Source: a virus
Virus record (IMG/VR): IMGVR_UViG_3300027309_000020
Span: 1 to 49,784 of that record
Strand: one strand, 5' to 3'
DNA length: 49,784 bases
The notes beneath the pieces are model-generated. The model saw only the letters and a list, made by a program, of their open reading frames with translations. It had not been told where the DNA came from and did no database searches. Position numbers and translations under genes: made by a program. Position 1 is the stretch's first letter; every line of letters starts with the position of its first letter. Below are positions 35,845 through 44,688 of the stretch, piece by piece.

Positions 35845-36245
35845 GCATCGTTGCCATCGAGACCGCGCTGGAAGAACGCCTGCAGACGCTCCCCACGCCG
35901 CCGCCCATCGCCTGGGAGGACGTTGCCTTCGAGCCGACGACCGGCCAGGGCTATCTGCGCGTGCACCACCTACACAACCACCCGCGCGATCTTTTCATAG
36001 AGGGTGGGCCGGCTGAGCTGCCGGGAATCTTCCAAGTGGATGTCGTGTGGCCCGCAGGCCTGGGCAAGGTTGAGGCGAAGCAGATGGCCGAGCAAGTGGC
36101 TGCGCTGTTCGCCCCGGTCCAGAGCCTGGATGCCGGCAACCACCGCATTGACTTGGCGCAGACGCCGGCCATCGCAGGCGGCATGCCCGACGAGGGCTGG
36201 TACACCGTGCCGGTCTCCATCAACTGGCGGGCCATGCCGGCCTGA
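35841..36245 (+). CDS. Tail terminator protein (DUF4128-like)
   Basis: A 134-aa protein with helix SIVAIETALEERLQTLPTPP and strands VAFEPTTGQGYLRVHHLHNH, then GIFQVDVVWPAGLGKVEAKQ, ending GWYTVPVSINWRA. This matches the DUF4128/tail-terminator pattern: the ring that ends tail-tube growth. ATGA overlap with the gp10-like gene. Position just before the tail tube gene agrees. Confidence 0.82.
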   Translation: MSIVAIETALEERLQTLPTPPPIAWEDVAFEPTTGQGYLRVHHLHNHPRDLFIEGGPAELPGIFQVDVVWPAGLGKVEAKQMAEQVAALFAPVQSLDAGNHRIDLAQTPAIAGGMPDEGWYTVPVSINWRAMPA

Positions 36246-36246
36246 A

Positions 36247-36495
36247 ATGAATCGAGTGCACATGGACCAAAACGCCGCCGAATCGAATGGGCGCTTGGCT
36301 GACCGCTTGCGCAAATTGGCCGACAGGATTGAAGCTCGCGAGGAGCGGCTTTATTGCTCGGCCGGTGCGCAAATACCCGATCCCGTGGCCGTGGCCGTGG
36401 GGGCGGACGGCGAACTCAGCTACCAGAGGCCCTGCCCGATAAACCTTGTCATTGTTATCGGAGACGAAGAGTTCGTCTCCAAGGAAAGCCGATGA
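36247..36495 (+). CDS. Small protein with coiled-coil start
   Basis: An 82-aa frame; the start may be ATG 36247 or ATG 36262 (MDQNAAESNGRLADRLRKLA). Helix (RLADRLRKLADRIEAREERL) followed by a strand pair. It lies between tail terminator and tail tube genes, without a known structural role in that position, so it may be an inserted small gene. ATGA overlap with the next. Confidence 0.5.
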   Translation: MNRVHMDQNAAESNGRLADRLRKLADRIEAREERLYCSAGAQIPDPVAVAVGADGELSYQRPCPINLVIVIGDEEFVSKESR

Positions 36496-36590
36496 GCCCT
36501 GCAACCCAAGACCTGCACCGTGCGCTGATCCGCCTTGCGAAGGGCGCCATCACTGCATGGGAGAAGTGGCTGGAAAGCCTCTCCCATTGA
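36492..36590 (+). CDS. Tiny helical peptide, 32 aa
   Basis: A 32-aa peptide (MSPATQDLHRALIRLAKGAI...) predicted to be one amphipathic helix with two Trp. AAGGAAAG precedes ATG 36492, and the start overlaps the stop before it (ATGA). Likely translated; function unknown. Confidence 0.5.
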   Translation: MSPATQDLHRALIRLAKGAITAWEKWLESLSH

Positions 36591-36667
36591 CCCCTATCTC
36601 TCAACCCTGCCTCGCAGGCCCGCCACTCCATCACAGGACTCGCGGCCATAACGCCTCGCAGAAATCT

Positions 36668-36687
36668 GCCCCGACAGGGGCTTTTTT
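36668..36687 (+). terminator. Terminator before the tail tube gene
   Basis: GCCCC, loop GACA, GGGGC (36668-36681) and six T, 18 bases before ATG 36706. Confidence 0.85.
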
Positions 36688-36705
36688 CATAGCGAAAGGC
36701 CCACC

Positions 36706-37353
36706 ATGGCACGCACTCCGAACGGCACGATCACGTCCGTTGCAACCGTCCTCGCGACAGCAAAAACCATCTCCGCCATCACCAACGCCGCCGAGGCTGT
36801 GGCATCGAGCACCGCTCACGGCTACAGCGTCGGCGATGTGCTGTTGATCTACAGCGGCTGGGGTCGTCTGAACTTCCGTGCCGCGCGCGTCAAGACCGTG
36901 ACCACGGACTCCTTCACGCTGGAAGGCATCGACACCAGCAACACAGAGCTGTTCACGCCTGGCAGCGGCGCCGGCTCCGCGCGCAAGGTCACCACCATGG
37001 TTGACCTGGACCGCACCATGAACCACTCCAGCTCCGGCGGCGACGCCAAGACGGTGAACGTGAAGTTCATCGAGTCGGACGTGGAAATCGTGCTGAACGA
37101 CGGCTTCAACGCCGTGCAGCGCACGTTCGACATGGACGCGGACATGATCGGCACACCGGCATACACCGCGCTGAAGATGCTGTCGGATACCAACGCCGAC
37201 ACCGTGGTGCGCCGCCGCGCCAAGACCGGCGCCGTGTCGCTGATCCCGGCCAAGGTCTCCTTCAACGAGGAAGAAACCCTCACCGAAGGCCAGGCCGTGA
37301 CCGTCAAGGGCACGTTCAACGCCCAGAACATCAGCACGCGCTACGCCGCCTGA
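36706..37353 (+). CDS. Major tail tube protein
   Basis: A 215-aa tail tube protein that stacks as hexameric rings. Strand-rich with GYSVGDVLLIYSGWGRLNFR, VKTVTTDSFTLEGIDTSNTE and later VVRRRAKTGAVSLIPAKVSF, the pattern of siphovirus tail tube proteins. It lies after the tail terminator and before the frameshifted chaperone gene, the canonical order. RBS GAAAGG. Confidence 0.85.
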   Translation: MARTPNGTITSVATVLATAKTISAITNAAEAVASSTAHGYSVGDVLLIYSGWGRLNFRAARVKTVTTDSFTLEGIDTSNTELFTPGSGAGSARKVTTMVDLDRTMNHSSSGGDAKTVNVKFIESDVEIVLNDGFNAVQRTFDMDADMIGTPAYTALKMLSDTNADTVVRRRAKTGAVSLIPAKVSFNEEETLTEGQAVTVKGTFNAQNISTRYAA

Positions 37354-37360
37354 TCCCCCT

Positions 37361-37376
37361 CCCGCCACGTGGCGGG
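37361..37376 (+). other. Hairpin after the tail tube gene
   Basis: CCCGCC-ACGT-GGCGGG, perfect, followed by only a weak pyrimidine run (TGTCTCTTC). It could be a leaky terminator that lets little transcription or a processed end pass to the chaperone gene. Confidence 0.55.
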
Positions 37377-37489
37377 TGTCTCTTCGCCCTTCCGGGCATC
37401 CCCTTGCACCGACGCAGCCGCTTCGCTCCTTCAGCGGGGCGGACGGTTGCGCACGGGCATTCATCTTCCTCCGCTGAAAGAAATCAATC

Positions 37490-37906
37490 ATGGCCAAGCC
37501 TGCAACCAAGTCCATCGCCGCATCCAGCATCAAGAGCCTGGGCGGCGCCGCGCCTACCTTCGAACTGCCCGTGACCATCGCGCGCCGTGACGGCACCAAT
37601 GCCGTAATCACGCTGAAGGCCAATGGCATGCGCAAATCCGAGTGGGCCGCGCTGCGTGACGAGCATCTGAAGGTGCTGCGCGAAACGGACAAACCCATGG
37701 AGGGCGATTTCTCCTTCGCTGCCCTGGTGGGCGAACGCGCCAAGGAAGCCCTGTCCGTGGTGCTCAAGGGCGCGGCCGGCTGGGACCTGGATGACGACTT
37801 CACCACCGAAAACCTGGCTGAGTTGGAGGACGTGATCCCCGGCTCCGTGCAGTCGATGCTGGTCGCCCTCGACTCCGCACTGTTCCACGGCCGCCTGGGA
37901 AACTGA
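37490..37906 (+). CDS. Tail assembly chaperone (gpG-like)
   Basis: A 138-aa chaperone that coats the tape measure during tail assembly. Core: FELPVTIARRDGTNAVITLK, GMRKSEWAALRDEHLKVLRE, and acidic C-terminal helices. The last codons contain the slippery sequence GGGAAAC directly before the stop, so a fraction of ribosomes make a longer product. Position (tail tube, chaperone, tape measure) agrees with lambda G. Confidence 0.85.
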   Translation: MAKPATKSIAASSIKSLGGAAPTFELPVTIARRDGTNAVITLKANGMRKSEWAALRDEHLKVLRETDKPMEGDFSFAALVGERAKEALSVVLKGAAGWDLDDDFTTENLAELEDVIPGSVQSMLVALDSALFHGRLGN

Positions 37907-38238
37907 AGGCCATCGCCCGCGCGCTGTTTGAGCCACCCATTACCGAGCAAGAAGCCAGGGCAGAAGGCTTCGAGCTGGAGGACTACGAGACCAGCATCGT
38001 AGAGGTGTGGCCGGACAACGAGCAGGCGTATGAGCTGTTCCGGCGCGTGGGCACGCGCTGGGCGCTACCACCCATGGGCGGCGTGCCGATTGGCCTGCGC
38101 TGGGAGGCCATGTATCCGCTGATGGACCGCATGGGCCTGGACGCAGACGACTGGAACGACCTGCACGACTGCCTCATGGTGATGGAATGCGAAGCCATTG
38201 CGACGATGCATGAGTTCGCTCCGAAGAGCAAAGAGTAG
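37490..38238 (+). CDS. Frameshifted tail chaperone fusion (gpGT-like)
   Basis: The -1 product joins 138 residues of the upstream chaperone to 111 residues read in the next frame (249 aa). The second part starts within the chaperone stop region and includes IARALFEPPITEQEARAEGF and WEAMYPLMDRMGLDADDWND. It has no start of its own with RBS in a sensible place, which supports the frameshift. In lambda the T part recruits tail tube protein to the tape measure-bound G. Confidence 0.85.
37897..37903 (+). promoter_or_regulatory. Programmed -1 frameshift site GGGAAAC
   Basis: In the chaperone frame the bases read G-GGA-AAC-TGA, the classic X-XXY-YYZ heptamer with the zero-frame stop right behind it. 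Slipping back one base gives GGG-AAA-CTG and opens the frame to 38238. Lambda G/GT uses GGGAAAG at the same point. Confidence 0.9.
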
Positions 38239-38254
38239 ATCAGCTGGTGATCTA
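38236..38254. promoter_or_regulatory. Inverted repeat before a small inserted gene
   Basis: TAGATCA and TGATCTA, separated by 5 bases, begin in the chaperone stop codon. TAATAC follows immediately and could be a -10 box. It may be an operator or promoter of the small gene at 38268. Confidence 0.45.
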
Positions 38255-38267
38255 ATACGCTCCGAAT

Positions 38268-38567
38268 ATGGAGTTGTATATGGATTGCGCAGAAAAGATA
38301 AAGCTTGTTTTGGATCTTGTCTCTGTTGCTGCGGCAGCGCTGGCTGCTTTGAAATGGTATCGGTCAGCTACTGTAGAAGTCCAGTACAAGGAGCCGCCAG
38401 TAGGTGATGGTATGCAGTCCGCCGCCATCATTGTGAATGGAGCGGACTTTGTCGAGACATCCAAGCGACAGAGCCAGCTTGGCCGAGAGGGTGCGATGGC
38501 GGCAGCCTGGGCTGCTGCCGCACAGGCGGCCTCCATCGGGATCGGCATACTGGCAAAGCTTATCTAA
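38268..38567 (+). CDS. Small membrane protein, likely cargo
   Basis: A 99-aa protein with a hydrophobic first helix (residues 11-28; VLDLVSVAAAALAALKWY) and a Gly/Ala-rich hydrophobic C-terminus (85-99). The DNA is AT-richer than the tail genes, the RBS is poor, and a palindrome with a possible -10 box precedes it. A terminator follows. These are the marks of an inserted moron between chaperone and tape measure genes. Unknown function. Confidence 0.55.
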   Translation: MELYMDCAEKIKLVLDLVSVAAAALAALKWYRSATVEVQYKEPPVGDGMQSAAIIVNGADFVETSKRQSQLGREGAMAAAWAAAAQAASIGIGILAKLI

Positions 38568-38592
38568 GCGTCATCTAAATTCTTCATTGTCA

Positions 38593-38616
38593 AGCCCGCC
38601 ACTGTGCGGGCTTTTT
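38593..38616 (+). terminator. Terminator after the inserted gene
   Basis: AGCCCGC (38593-38599), loop, GCGGGCT (38606-38612) and TTTTT. Confidence 0.85.
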
Positions 38617-38632
38617 CTATTCCGGAGGCAGT

Positions 38633-39013
38633 ATGGAATTCAAACCGAAAGCGTCGGCCGCTGTATCCGGCATGGCAGCAATGTGTGCGAGCGCGAATGC
38701 CGTCCATGCACGGCTGGCGGCGGACGCTGCAGAAGCGTACGCCCGCCGGCTCGAGATCGCCGACAAGGCCAAGGCCTACGGCTTCAGCCATGACGATGTC
38801 TTGCGCGCGCTGGACGCTGCCGCTGCGCGGAAGTTCGCAGCCGTCGACATGCTCGCCGAGGTGCACCCTGGCCAGGCCATCGTGCCGCCCGCATTCGATC
38901 CCTGGCCGGATGCCATGGCCACGGGCCGCGAGCTTGTGCGGCTCAACACCCAGATCGCCCAACTGTTGGCCCGCTGGGATGGTGACGGAGTTCCCCAAGT
39001 CCGCGGCCACTGA
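38633..39013 (+). CDS. Small protein sharing the tape measure C-terminal module
   Basis: A 126-aa protein. GGAGG precedes ATG 38633. Residues 48-124 match the last part of the tape measure protein next door: YGFSHDDVLRALD against YGFSERDVLAALD; AIVPPAFDPW against AIVPAAFNPW; LVRLNTQIAQLLARWDGDGV against IVRLNSQVARLLQRWDGDGM. The N-terminal 45 residues are an Ala-rich helix. It could bind where the tape measure tip binds, or be a duplicated remnant. Two terminators follow before the tape measure gene. Confidence 0.7.
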   Translation: MEFKPKASAAVSGMAAMCASANAVHARLAADAAEAYARRLEIADKAKAYGFSHDDVLRALDAAAARKFAAVDMLAEVHPGQAIVPPAFDPWPDAMATGRELVRLNTQIAQLLARWDGDGVPQVRGH

Positions 39014-39024
39014 ATACGACCCCA

Positions 39025-39045
39025 ACCGCCCTCTGAGGCGGTTTT
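39025..39045 (+). terminator. Terminator, first before the tape measure gene
   Basis: ACCGCC (39025-39030) and GGCGGT (39037-39042) followed by TTTCTTTT. Confidence 0.8.
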
Positions 39046-39053
39046 CTTTTCCC

Positions 39054-39078
39054 AAGGCTCGCTTCGGCGGGCCTTTTT
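39054..39078 (+). terminator. Terminator, second before the tape measure gene
   Basis: AAGGC-CGC, TTCG loop, GCG-GCCTT with one G-T pair, followed by TTTT, 16 bases before ATG 39094. Confidence 0.75.
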
Positions 39079-39093
39079 CGTTGTGAGGCCGCC

Positions 39094-42000
39094 ATGGCAG
39101 AAGATGTAGCAAGCATCGGCGTCAAATTCGAGACCGATGACATTGCCCGCGGCAAGGCGTCTCTCGAAGCGCTGGCACAGCAAGGCCCCAAAGTCGAGAA
39201 GGCAATGGCTGGCGTCGAGGGCGCGGCCGCCAAGACAGGCAAGAGCCTGAAGACCCTCGGCGATGGCGCCGGCAAGGGCCTGGACGACATCGGCAAGACC
39301 GCGCCGAAGGCCGCTGAGGGCGTGGGCCGTGTGGCCAAGAGTGCCGACGATGCCAAGAAGGCGCTGGCCGGCATCGGTTCGTCTGCCGCTAACCTGGGAC
39401 AGGTATCCAGCGCTGCAGCCTCCTCGGCTCGCGGTATGGCCGGATTTAGCGCTGCCTTGCAATCGTCCCAGAAGACGCTGCTCGACCTGCAGGCGCAGGT
39501 GCGTGCTGCTGCAGCTTCCGTGGCACAGCTTGGCGGAGCCGTCTCCACCGCGCTGCCCTCGATGCAGGCCGTGGTCAAGGCACAGTCCGATGCCGCCAAG
39601 AGCGCGCTGGACATGGGGGCTGCGTTCAAGGGCTCGGCCGACCAGATGCGCGCCTACTCGGCATCGTCGGCCGGCGTGGCTGATGCCAGTGCGAAAACAG
39701 CCCGCTCCCTGGACGCCACCGCCACGGCGGCACGCGCGTTCACGACCGCTATGGCCGTGGCCGGCGTGGGCTTCGGCGCAAACGAGCTGATCGCCATGGT
39801 GGACGGCTATACCAAGTTCACGGCGCAGCTGAAGCTGGCGACGAAGGGCGCTTCGGACTACGGCGTCGCCATGGTGTCCGTGAAGCGTATTGCCACCGAC
39901 GCACAGCAGGGCCTGGGCGAGGTGGGCACGCTGTACGCCCGCATTGCCAATGGCACGGCCGAACTCGGACTGAACCAGCGCAAGCTGGCGGACATCACCG
40001 AGACCGTTTCGCTCGCCCTGAAAGTCAGCGGCGCAACCGCTTCCGAATCGTCCTCGGCCATGCTGCAGCTGTCCCAGGCTTTCGCCTCGGGTGTGCTGCG
40101 CGGCGAGGAATTCAACTCGGTCAACGAGGCCGCCCCCCGCCTGATGAAGGCGCTCGCGGACGGCATCAACGTGCCAGTGGGCGCACTGCGCAAGATGGCA
40201 GAAGAGGGAAAGCTCACCTCTGCCGTCCTGTCCGAGGCTCTGCCGAAGGCCCTGGGCCAACTGCGCGAGGAAGCCAAGGAAGTCCAGACCATCGGCGGCG
40301 CCTTCACGGTGTTGAAGAACAACATCATGGAGATGGTGGGCGCGCAGTCCAACGCCAGCGGCACGACCAAGGCGTTTGCCTCGGGCATCAACGCCCTGGC
40401 CAACAACCTGGATCTGCTGGCCGCTGCCGGCGGTGCCGTGGCTGTGGTGCTGGGGGCGCGCTTCGCCGCCTCGATCACTGCGTCGGGCGTGGCCTTTGCT
40501 GCCTCTGCAGTGCAGGCTGCCCGCTACCAGGCCGCCCTGGCCAGCATGGCTGGCGTCAGCACGACCGCTGCGGCTGGCCTGGTCACTGTGGGCGCGGCCG
40601 CACGGGGCGCATCTGCCGCCATGTCGCTGCTTGGCGGCCCGGTGGGTGCCGTGCTGACGGCTGTTGGCCTGGCCGCAACCGCCTTCTACACCTTCGGCGA
40701 CAGCGCCAGTGCGCTGGCCAAGAGCATCGGCGGCCTGGATCAACCCCTGGAAGACCTCAAGCGCAAGATCGACGCACTGCCGCCAGAAAAGCGCATCTCC
40801 ATCATCATGGAGATCAAGGAAGACGCCGTGAAGCAGGCCAAGACGGCCGAGGCGTCCTTCGTGGAGCTGGGCAACTCCGTCATGAGTGCCTTCACTGGCA
40901 TGGGGGCCGTCACTGGCGCCACCATGAAGGAGGTGCAGGGCCTGAACGACCGCCTGCGCGACGCACAGCGCACCGGCGCGGACATGACGCCCATCCTGCA
41001 GGAGGCGGCGAAGTCAGCCGGCGTGAGCCAAGCCACGCTCAAGAGCTGGCTGGACCTGGCGTCGAACATCCGTGCCGCGCGCAATGCCGCCAACGACAGT
41101 CAGAACCTGGCTGCATCGGCTACGGCGGGCATCGCTGGCCCGGGCGACTTCCCGTCGCCTGGCGCGTCTCAGGCTGCCTGGATGAAGCAGCAGGAGGCCG
41201 CACAGAAAAAGCTGCTGGAGATCAGTGCGCGGCAGAACGGCGTCACCAAGCAATTCACTGACGACCTCAAGGCGTATCAGGACGCGTTGCGCACAGGCGT
41301 GATTTCCGAGAAGGAGTACGCCGATGCAGTCACCCACGCCAACAAAAAGCGCTACGAGGGCACCGAGGCCGGCAAGGAGGCTGCCAAGCAGGCTCGTGCC
41401 GGCGCCGCAGCGACCAAGACTGAGGCTTCGGCTTATGCAACCCTTCTTGCCTCCTACCAGGCCAAGATCGACCTAAACCGTGAGGAGGTTGAGTTCACGG
41501 GCCGGCTGAACGAAGCGCAGAAGGCGGAGATCAAGCTGGATGCGGACATCGCTGCTGGCAAGGTCAAGCTCTCCCGCGCGCATGAGGCTGAGCTTCGTGC
41601 GCGGATCGCCATCTGGAAGGAGCAGGAAAAGGCCAAGGACCAAGCCAAGCGCGAGGTCGTCTATTACCAGGAGCAATCTGCAGCCGCCCAGCAACTGGCC
41701 GACGACTACGTGAAGCAGTCGAAGGCAAAGGAGGCTGTGCGCGTCGCGAGCGACCGGGCTGATGCTGAGCTGAAGGACCAGATCGACCGCATGAATGTCG
41801 AGTTGTCCACGATCGGGCAGACCACTGCCGCGCGAGAACTGGCAGTCGCCCAACTGGATGCCGAGATTGAGCGTCGCAAGGCCTTGAAAGCGCTGGACGA
41901 CAACCTCGATCTGGACGAGCCAACCAGGCAAGAGCAGCGTATCAAGGTCGAGGAGCGGTATGCCAAGCGTTTGGCACTGGCTCAGCAAAAAGTCTTCGTC

Positions 42001-44688
42001 TCTGAGTGGGACAAGACGAGCCAGATGATCAGCGATACCCTCACCGACTACATCATGAGGGGCGGGGGGAGTGCTGCTGAGTACCTGAAGCGGCTGTTCG
42101 CCACTCTCGTCTTGCGCCCCGTCGTCCAGTACGCAGTCGGATCCCTTATGGGCCCTGGAGGCGGCGGGGCCGCGGGGGCTGGCGGCATCGGAGGAGGGGG
42201 CAACGGCATAGGCGGACTCTTCGGCGGCGGCTCATTCACGCCTGGAGCCTCTGGTTTGGGTGGGCTCGCGGGGTCATTCAATGCGGGCATGGCCGGCGGA
42301 TGGGTTGGCTTTGAAGGCGGTATCTCGATGATGCAGGGCGGCCAGTGGGCCGCGGGGGGCATGCAGGCACTCGGCGCGGCTGCTCCCTACATCGGTGCCC
42401 TGATCCAGATCGGGCAGGGTAAATACGGCTCTGGCGTCGGCATGGCTGCTGGCGCGTACATCGGCTCGATTGTTCCTGTGATTGGGACCGCCATTGGCGC
42501 GCTCATTGGCGGCATTGTTGGCGGCCTGTTTGATGGTGGCGCGAGAGGCGCGAATCACGCAGGCGGCGTTGCGTCAACAGCGACCACAAATCGAGATGAG
42601 GCCGTCAAGCAGGTACTGGGTACTGATGCGTGGGGCAACACGCTCACCGACTTCACTGATCGCGGCAACAAGGACCTTGACAAGCAGCTCGACACGACCG
42701 TCAAGGGCATGCTTGAGCTGTACAAGTCGCTTGCAAAGATCGGTGGCGGCAAAGCGCGCGATATCGACATAGCGGCTGGCTTTTCGGTAAATCCGAAGTA
42801 CGGCGATGAAGGAGCCATGGGCTTCTTTCAGATCCTGGACAAGCAGACCGGAGAGGTGCTCAAGAAGTACAAAAACCGGGACTTGGATACCGACCCTCAG
42901 AAGGCTTGGGCGCAGTTTGTAGCCGATATGGGAGGCGAGTTGGTCAACGAGATCAAGAAGGGCGATATCCCGGGCTGGATGCGGGATGAGCTTGATGCAC
43001 TCGGCGAGAACGTCACCCTGGAAGGGCTAAACACCGCGATCCAAAAGATCGCCGTGATCGATGCCTCGTTCAAGAGCTGGGGCAACACCCTGGTCGGCTT
43101 CAATGACCTGAACGCCAAGGCGCAGACGGCGTTGCTGAAGACCTCGGGCGGCATCGAGGCGCTGACGGGCAACATCAATGCCTTCTATGCCGGGTTCTAC
43201 AGCGAGGCCGAGCGCGCCGAGATCCTGCAGCGTCAGGTCCGCGAACAGCTCAAAGGCCTGGGCGTGGATATCGACCCCAAGGATGGCGAAGCGGCAAAGA
43301 AAGCTTTCAGGAAGCTCATCGAAGACGCGCTGGCCTCTGGCAACACTGAGCTGGCTGCGAAGCTGCTTGCGCTCGCGCAGTTGTTCGGAGTTGCGGCCGA
43401 TGCGGCTCAAAAGGCTGCGGAAACTGCGGCGGATGCGGCAAAGACGGCAGCTGACGAAGCGGCGCGCGCACTGGAGGAGGCCAAGCAGAAAGCCAAGGAC
43501 GCCGCGCTTGCCAACTTCGAGGCGGCCGTCGCGCGCGAGCAGGAGTATTGGCAGCGGATCGTGACGGACTCGCTGGCAGCAGTGCAGGCGATATCCAGCA
43601 TCCTGACACCGCTGAAGCAGAACGCGAAGGAGCTGTTTGGCTCCATCGATGCTGCCCAGCAGATGCAGGCCGCTGCGGGCATGGTGTACATCGAGCAGGC
43701 TCTCGCGGGCGTGCGCGGTGGGGCCAAGCTCTCCAGCTACGACGGGCTCACGGACGCGATCAGCGCGGCGCGCGGAGGCATCACATCGGGCCGCTACGCA
43801 TCGCAATTCGAGCGCGACCGAGACGCCCTGGTGCTGGCTAACCAGCTCAGCCAGATCGCTGGCTATGGCGACTTGCAGCTCAGCGTCGAGGAAAGGCAGC
43901 TGAAGAACTCGCAAGAGCAGTTGCAGCGCCTGGACAAGACGCTCAGCTACTGGCGCGACCTGCTGGACGGCAACAAGGCTCAGATTGATGCAACGCTCAG
44001 CGTTGAAAAGGCGATCGAGGCGCTGAAAGCCTTGATATTCCCGGAAACCCCGGCAACAGGTGGTGGAGGCAAGGGCCCGCAGCCCAGTTGGGGTAGCGGT
44101 GGCGGTGGTGGCGGCGCAGGCACGCCAAGTTGGGGCAGCGGCACTGGCTCGTCGGGCAAGTACAAGCTGCCCACCGCGATCCTGCCGGATGGCTCGGTGA
44201 TCTACGAGAACGCTGGAGCCGACAAGGAAAAGCACCTCGATAGCCTGTCCGACATCTTCAACCGCTACAGCGGAACGGGTGACTTCGTTGGCCTTGCCAA
44301 TGCCATCCGGGATGCCGGCGGCACTGCAAATGACTTGGCATACCTCTACGGATTCAGTGAGCGCGACGTGCTGGCCGCACTGGATCGCAATGGAATCCCG
44401 CGCTTCGATGTTGGAACCAACCGCGTGCCGCAGGACATGCTGGCCATGGTCCACAAGAACGAGGCCATCGTGCCGGCAGCGTTCAACCCATGGGCGGGCG
44501 GCACAGGCATGGGGGGCGGGAACAACAACGCTCGGCTGGAGGCCTTGGTTGCCCAGTTGATCGATGAAAACCGCACACAGGCCGGGAAGATCGTCCGGCT
44601 CAACTCACAAGTGGCGCGGCTGCTGCAGCGCTGGGACGGCGACGGAATGCCTCAGCCGCGAAAAGAAGGAGAGGGGGTTGCAGCATGA
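39094..44688 (+). CDS. Tape measure protein
   Basis: An 1,864-aa protein that sets tail length and is ejected during infection. The N-terminal region is Ala/Gly-rich helix. Residues about 330-400 hold the tape-measure signature (GEEFNSVNEAAPRLMKALAD, then VGALRKMAEEGKLTSAV). Hydrophobic stretches lie at about 445-545 and 1070-1150, with a Gly-rich segment near 1020. Long coiled-coil helices follow (about 1430-1480). A Gly/Ser linker (about 1656-1690) leads to a C-terminal module with AIVPAAFNPW that is also found in the gene upstream. Length suggests a long flexible tail, roughly 250-300 nm at 0.15 nm per residue (inference). Confidence 0.95.
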   Translation: MAEDVASIGVKFETDDIARGKASLEALAQQGPKVEKAMAGVEGAAAKTGKSLKTLGDGAGKGLDDIGKTAPKAAEGVGRVAKSADDAKKALAGIGSSAANLGQVSSAAASSARGMAGFSAALQSSQKTLLDLQAQVRAAAASVAQLGGAVSTALPSMQAVVKAQSDAAKSALDMGAAFKGSADQMRAYSASSAGVADASAKTARSLDATATAARAFTTAMAVAGVGFGANELIAMVDGYTKFTAQLKLATKGASDYGVAMVSVKRIATDAQQGLGEVGTLYARIANGTAELGLNQRKLADITETVSLALKVSGATASESSSAMLQLSQAFASGVLRGEEFNSVNEAAPRLMKALADGINVPVGALRKMAEEGKLTSAVLSEALPKALGQLREEAKEVQTIGGAFTVLKNNIMEMVGAQSNASGTTKAFASGINALANNLDLLAAAGGAVAVVLGARFAASITASGVAFAASAVQAARYQAALASMAGVSTTAAAGLVTVGAAARGASAAMSLLGGPVGAVLTAVGLAATAFYTFGDSASALAKSIGGLDQPLEDLKRKIDALPPEKRISIIMEIKEDAVKQAKTAEASFVELGNSVMSAFTGMGAVTGATMKEVQGLNDRLRDAQRTGADMTPILQEAAKSAGVSQATLKSWLDLASNIRAARNAANDSQNLAASATAGIAGPGDFPSPGASQAAWMKQQEAAQKKLLEISARQNGVTKQFTDDLKAYQDALRTGVISEKEYADAVTHANKKRYEGTEAGKEAAKQARAGAAATKTEASAYATLLASYQAKIDLNREEVEFTGRLNEAQKAEIKLDADIAAGKVKLSRAHEAELRARIAIWKEQEKAKDQAKREVVYYQEQSAAAQQLADDYVKQSKAKEAVRVASDRADAELKDQIDRMNVELSTIGQTTAARELAVAQLDAEIERRKALKALDDNLDLDEPTRQEQRIKVEERYAKRLALAQQKVFVSEWDKTSQMISDTLTDYIMRGGGSAAEYLKRLFATLVLRPVVQYAVGSLMGPGGGGAAGAGGIGGGGNGIGGLFGGGSFTPGASGLGGLAGSFNAGMAGGWVGFEGGISMMQGGQWAAGGMQALGAAAPYIGALIQIGQGKYGSGVGMAAGAYIGSIVPVIGTAIGALIGGIVGGLFDGGARGANHAGGVASTATTNRDEAVKQVLGTDAWGNTLTDFTDRGNKDLDKQLDTTVKGMLELYKSLAKIGGGKARDIDIAAGFSVNPKYGDEGAMGFFQILDKQTGEVLKKYKNRDLDTDPQKAWAQFVADMGGELVNEIKKGDIPGWMRDELDALGENVTLEGLNTAIQKIAVIDASFKSWGNTLVGFNDLNAKAQTALLKTSGGIEALTGNINAFYAGFYSEAERAEILQRQVREQLKGLGVDIDPKDGEAAKKAFRKLIEDALASGNTELAAKLLALAQLFGVAADAAQKAAETAADAAKTAADEAARALEEAKQKAKDAALANFEAAVAREQEYWQRIVTDSLAAVQAISSILTPLKQNAKELFGSIDAAQQMQAAAGMVYIEQALAGVRGGAKLSSYDGLTDAISAARGGITSGRYASQFERDRDALVLANQLSQIAGYGDLQLSVEERQLKNSQEQLQRLDKTLSYWRDLLDGNKAQIDATLSVEKAIEALKALIFPETPATGGGGKGPQPSWGSGGGGGGAGTPSWGSGTGSSGKYKLPTAILPDGSVIYENAGADKEKHLDSLSDIFNRYSGTGDFVGLANAIRDAGGTANDLAYLYGFSERDVLAALDRNGIPRFDVGTNRVPQDMLAMVHKNEAIVPAAFNPWAGGTGMGGGNNNARLEALVAQLIDENRTQAGKIVRLNSQVARLLQRWDGDGMPQPRKEGEGVAA

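Noticed and set aside
38776-40743. A long minus-strand frame (655 codons) opposite the tape measure gene, and similar ones opposite coat, terL and tail genes
   Set aside because: High G+C coding DNA often leaves the antisense frame open; these lack ribosome sites and have His/Arg/Gly-rich shadow composition.
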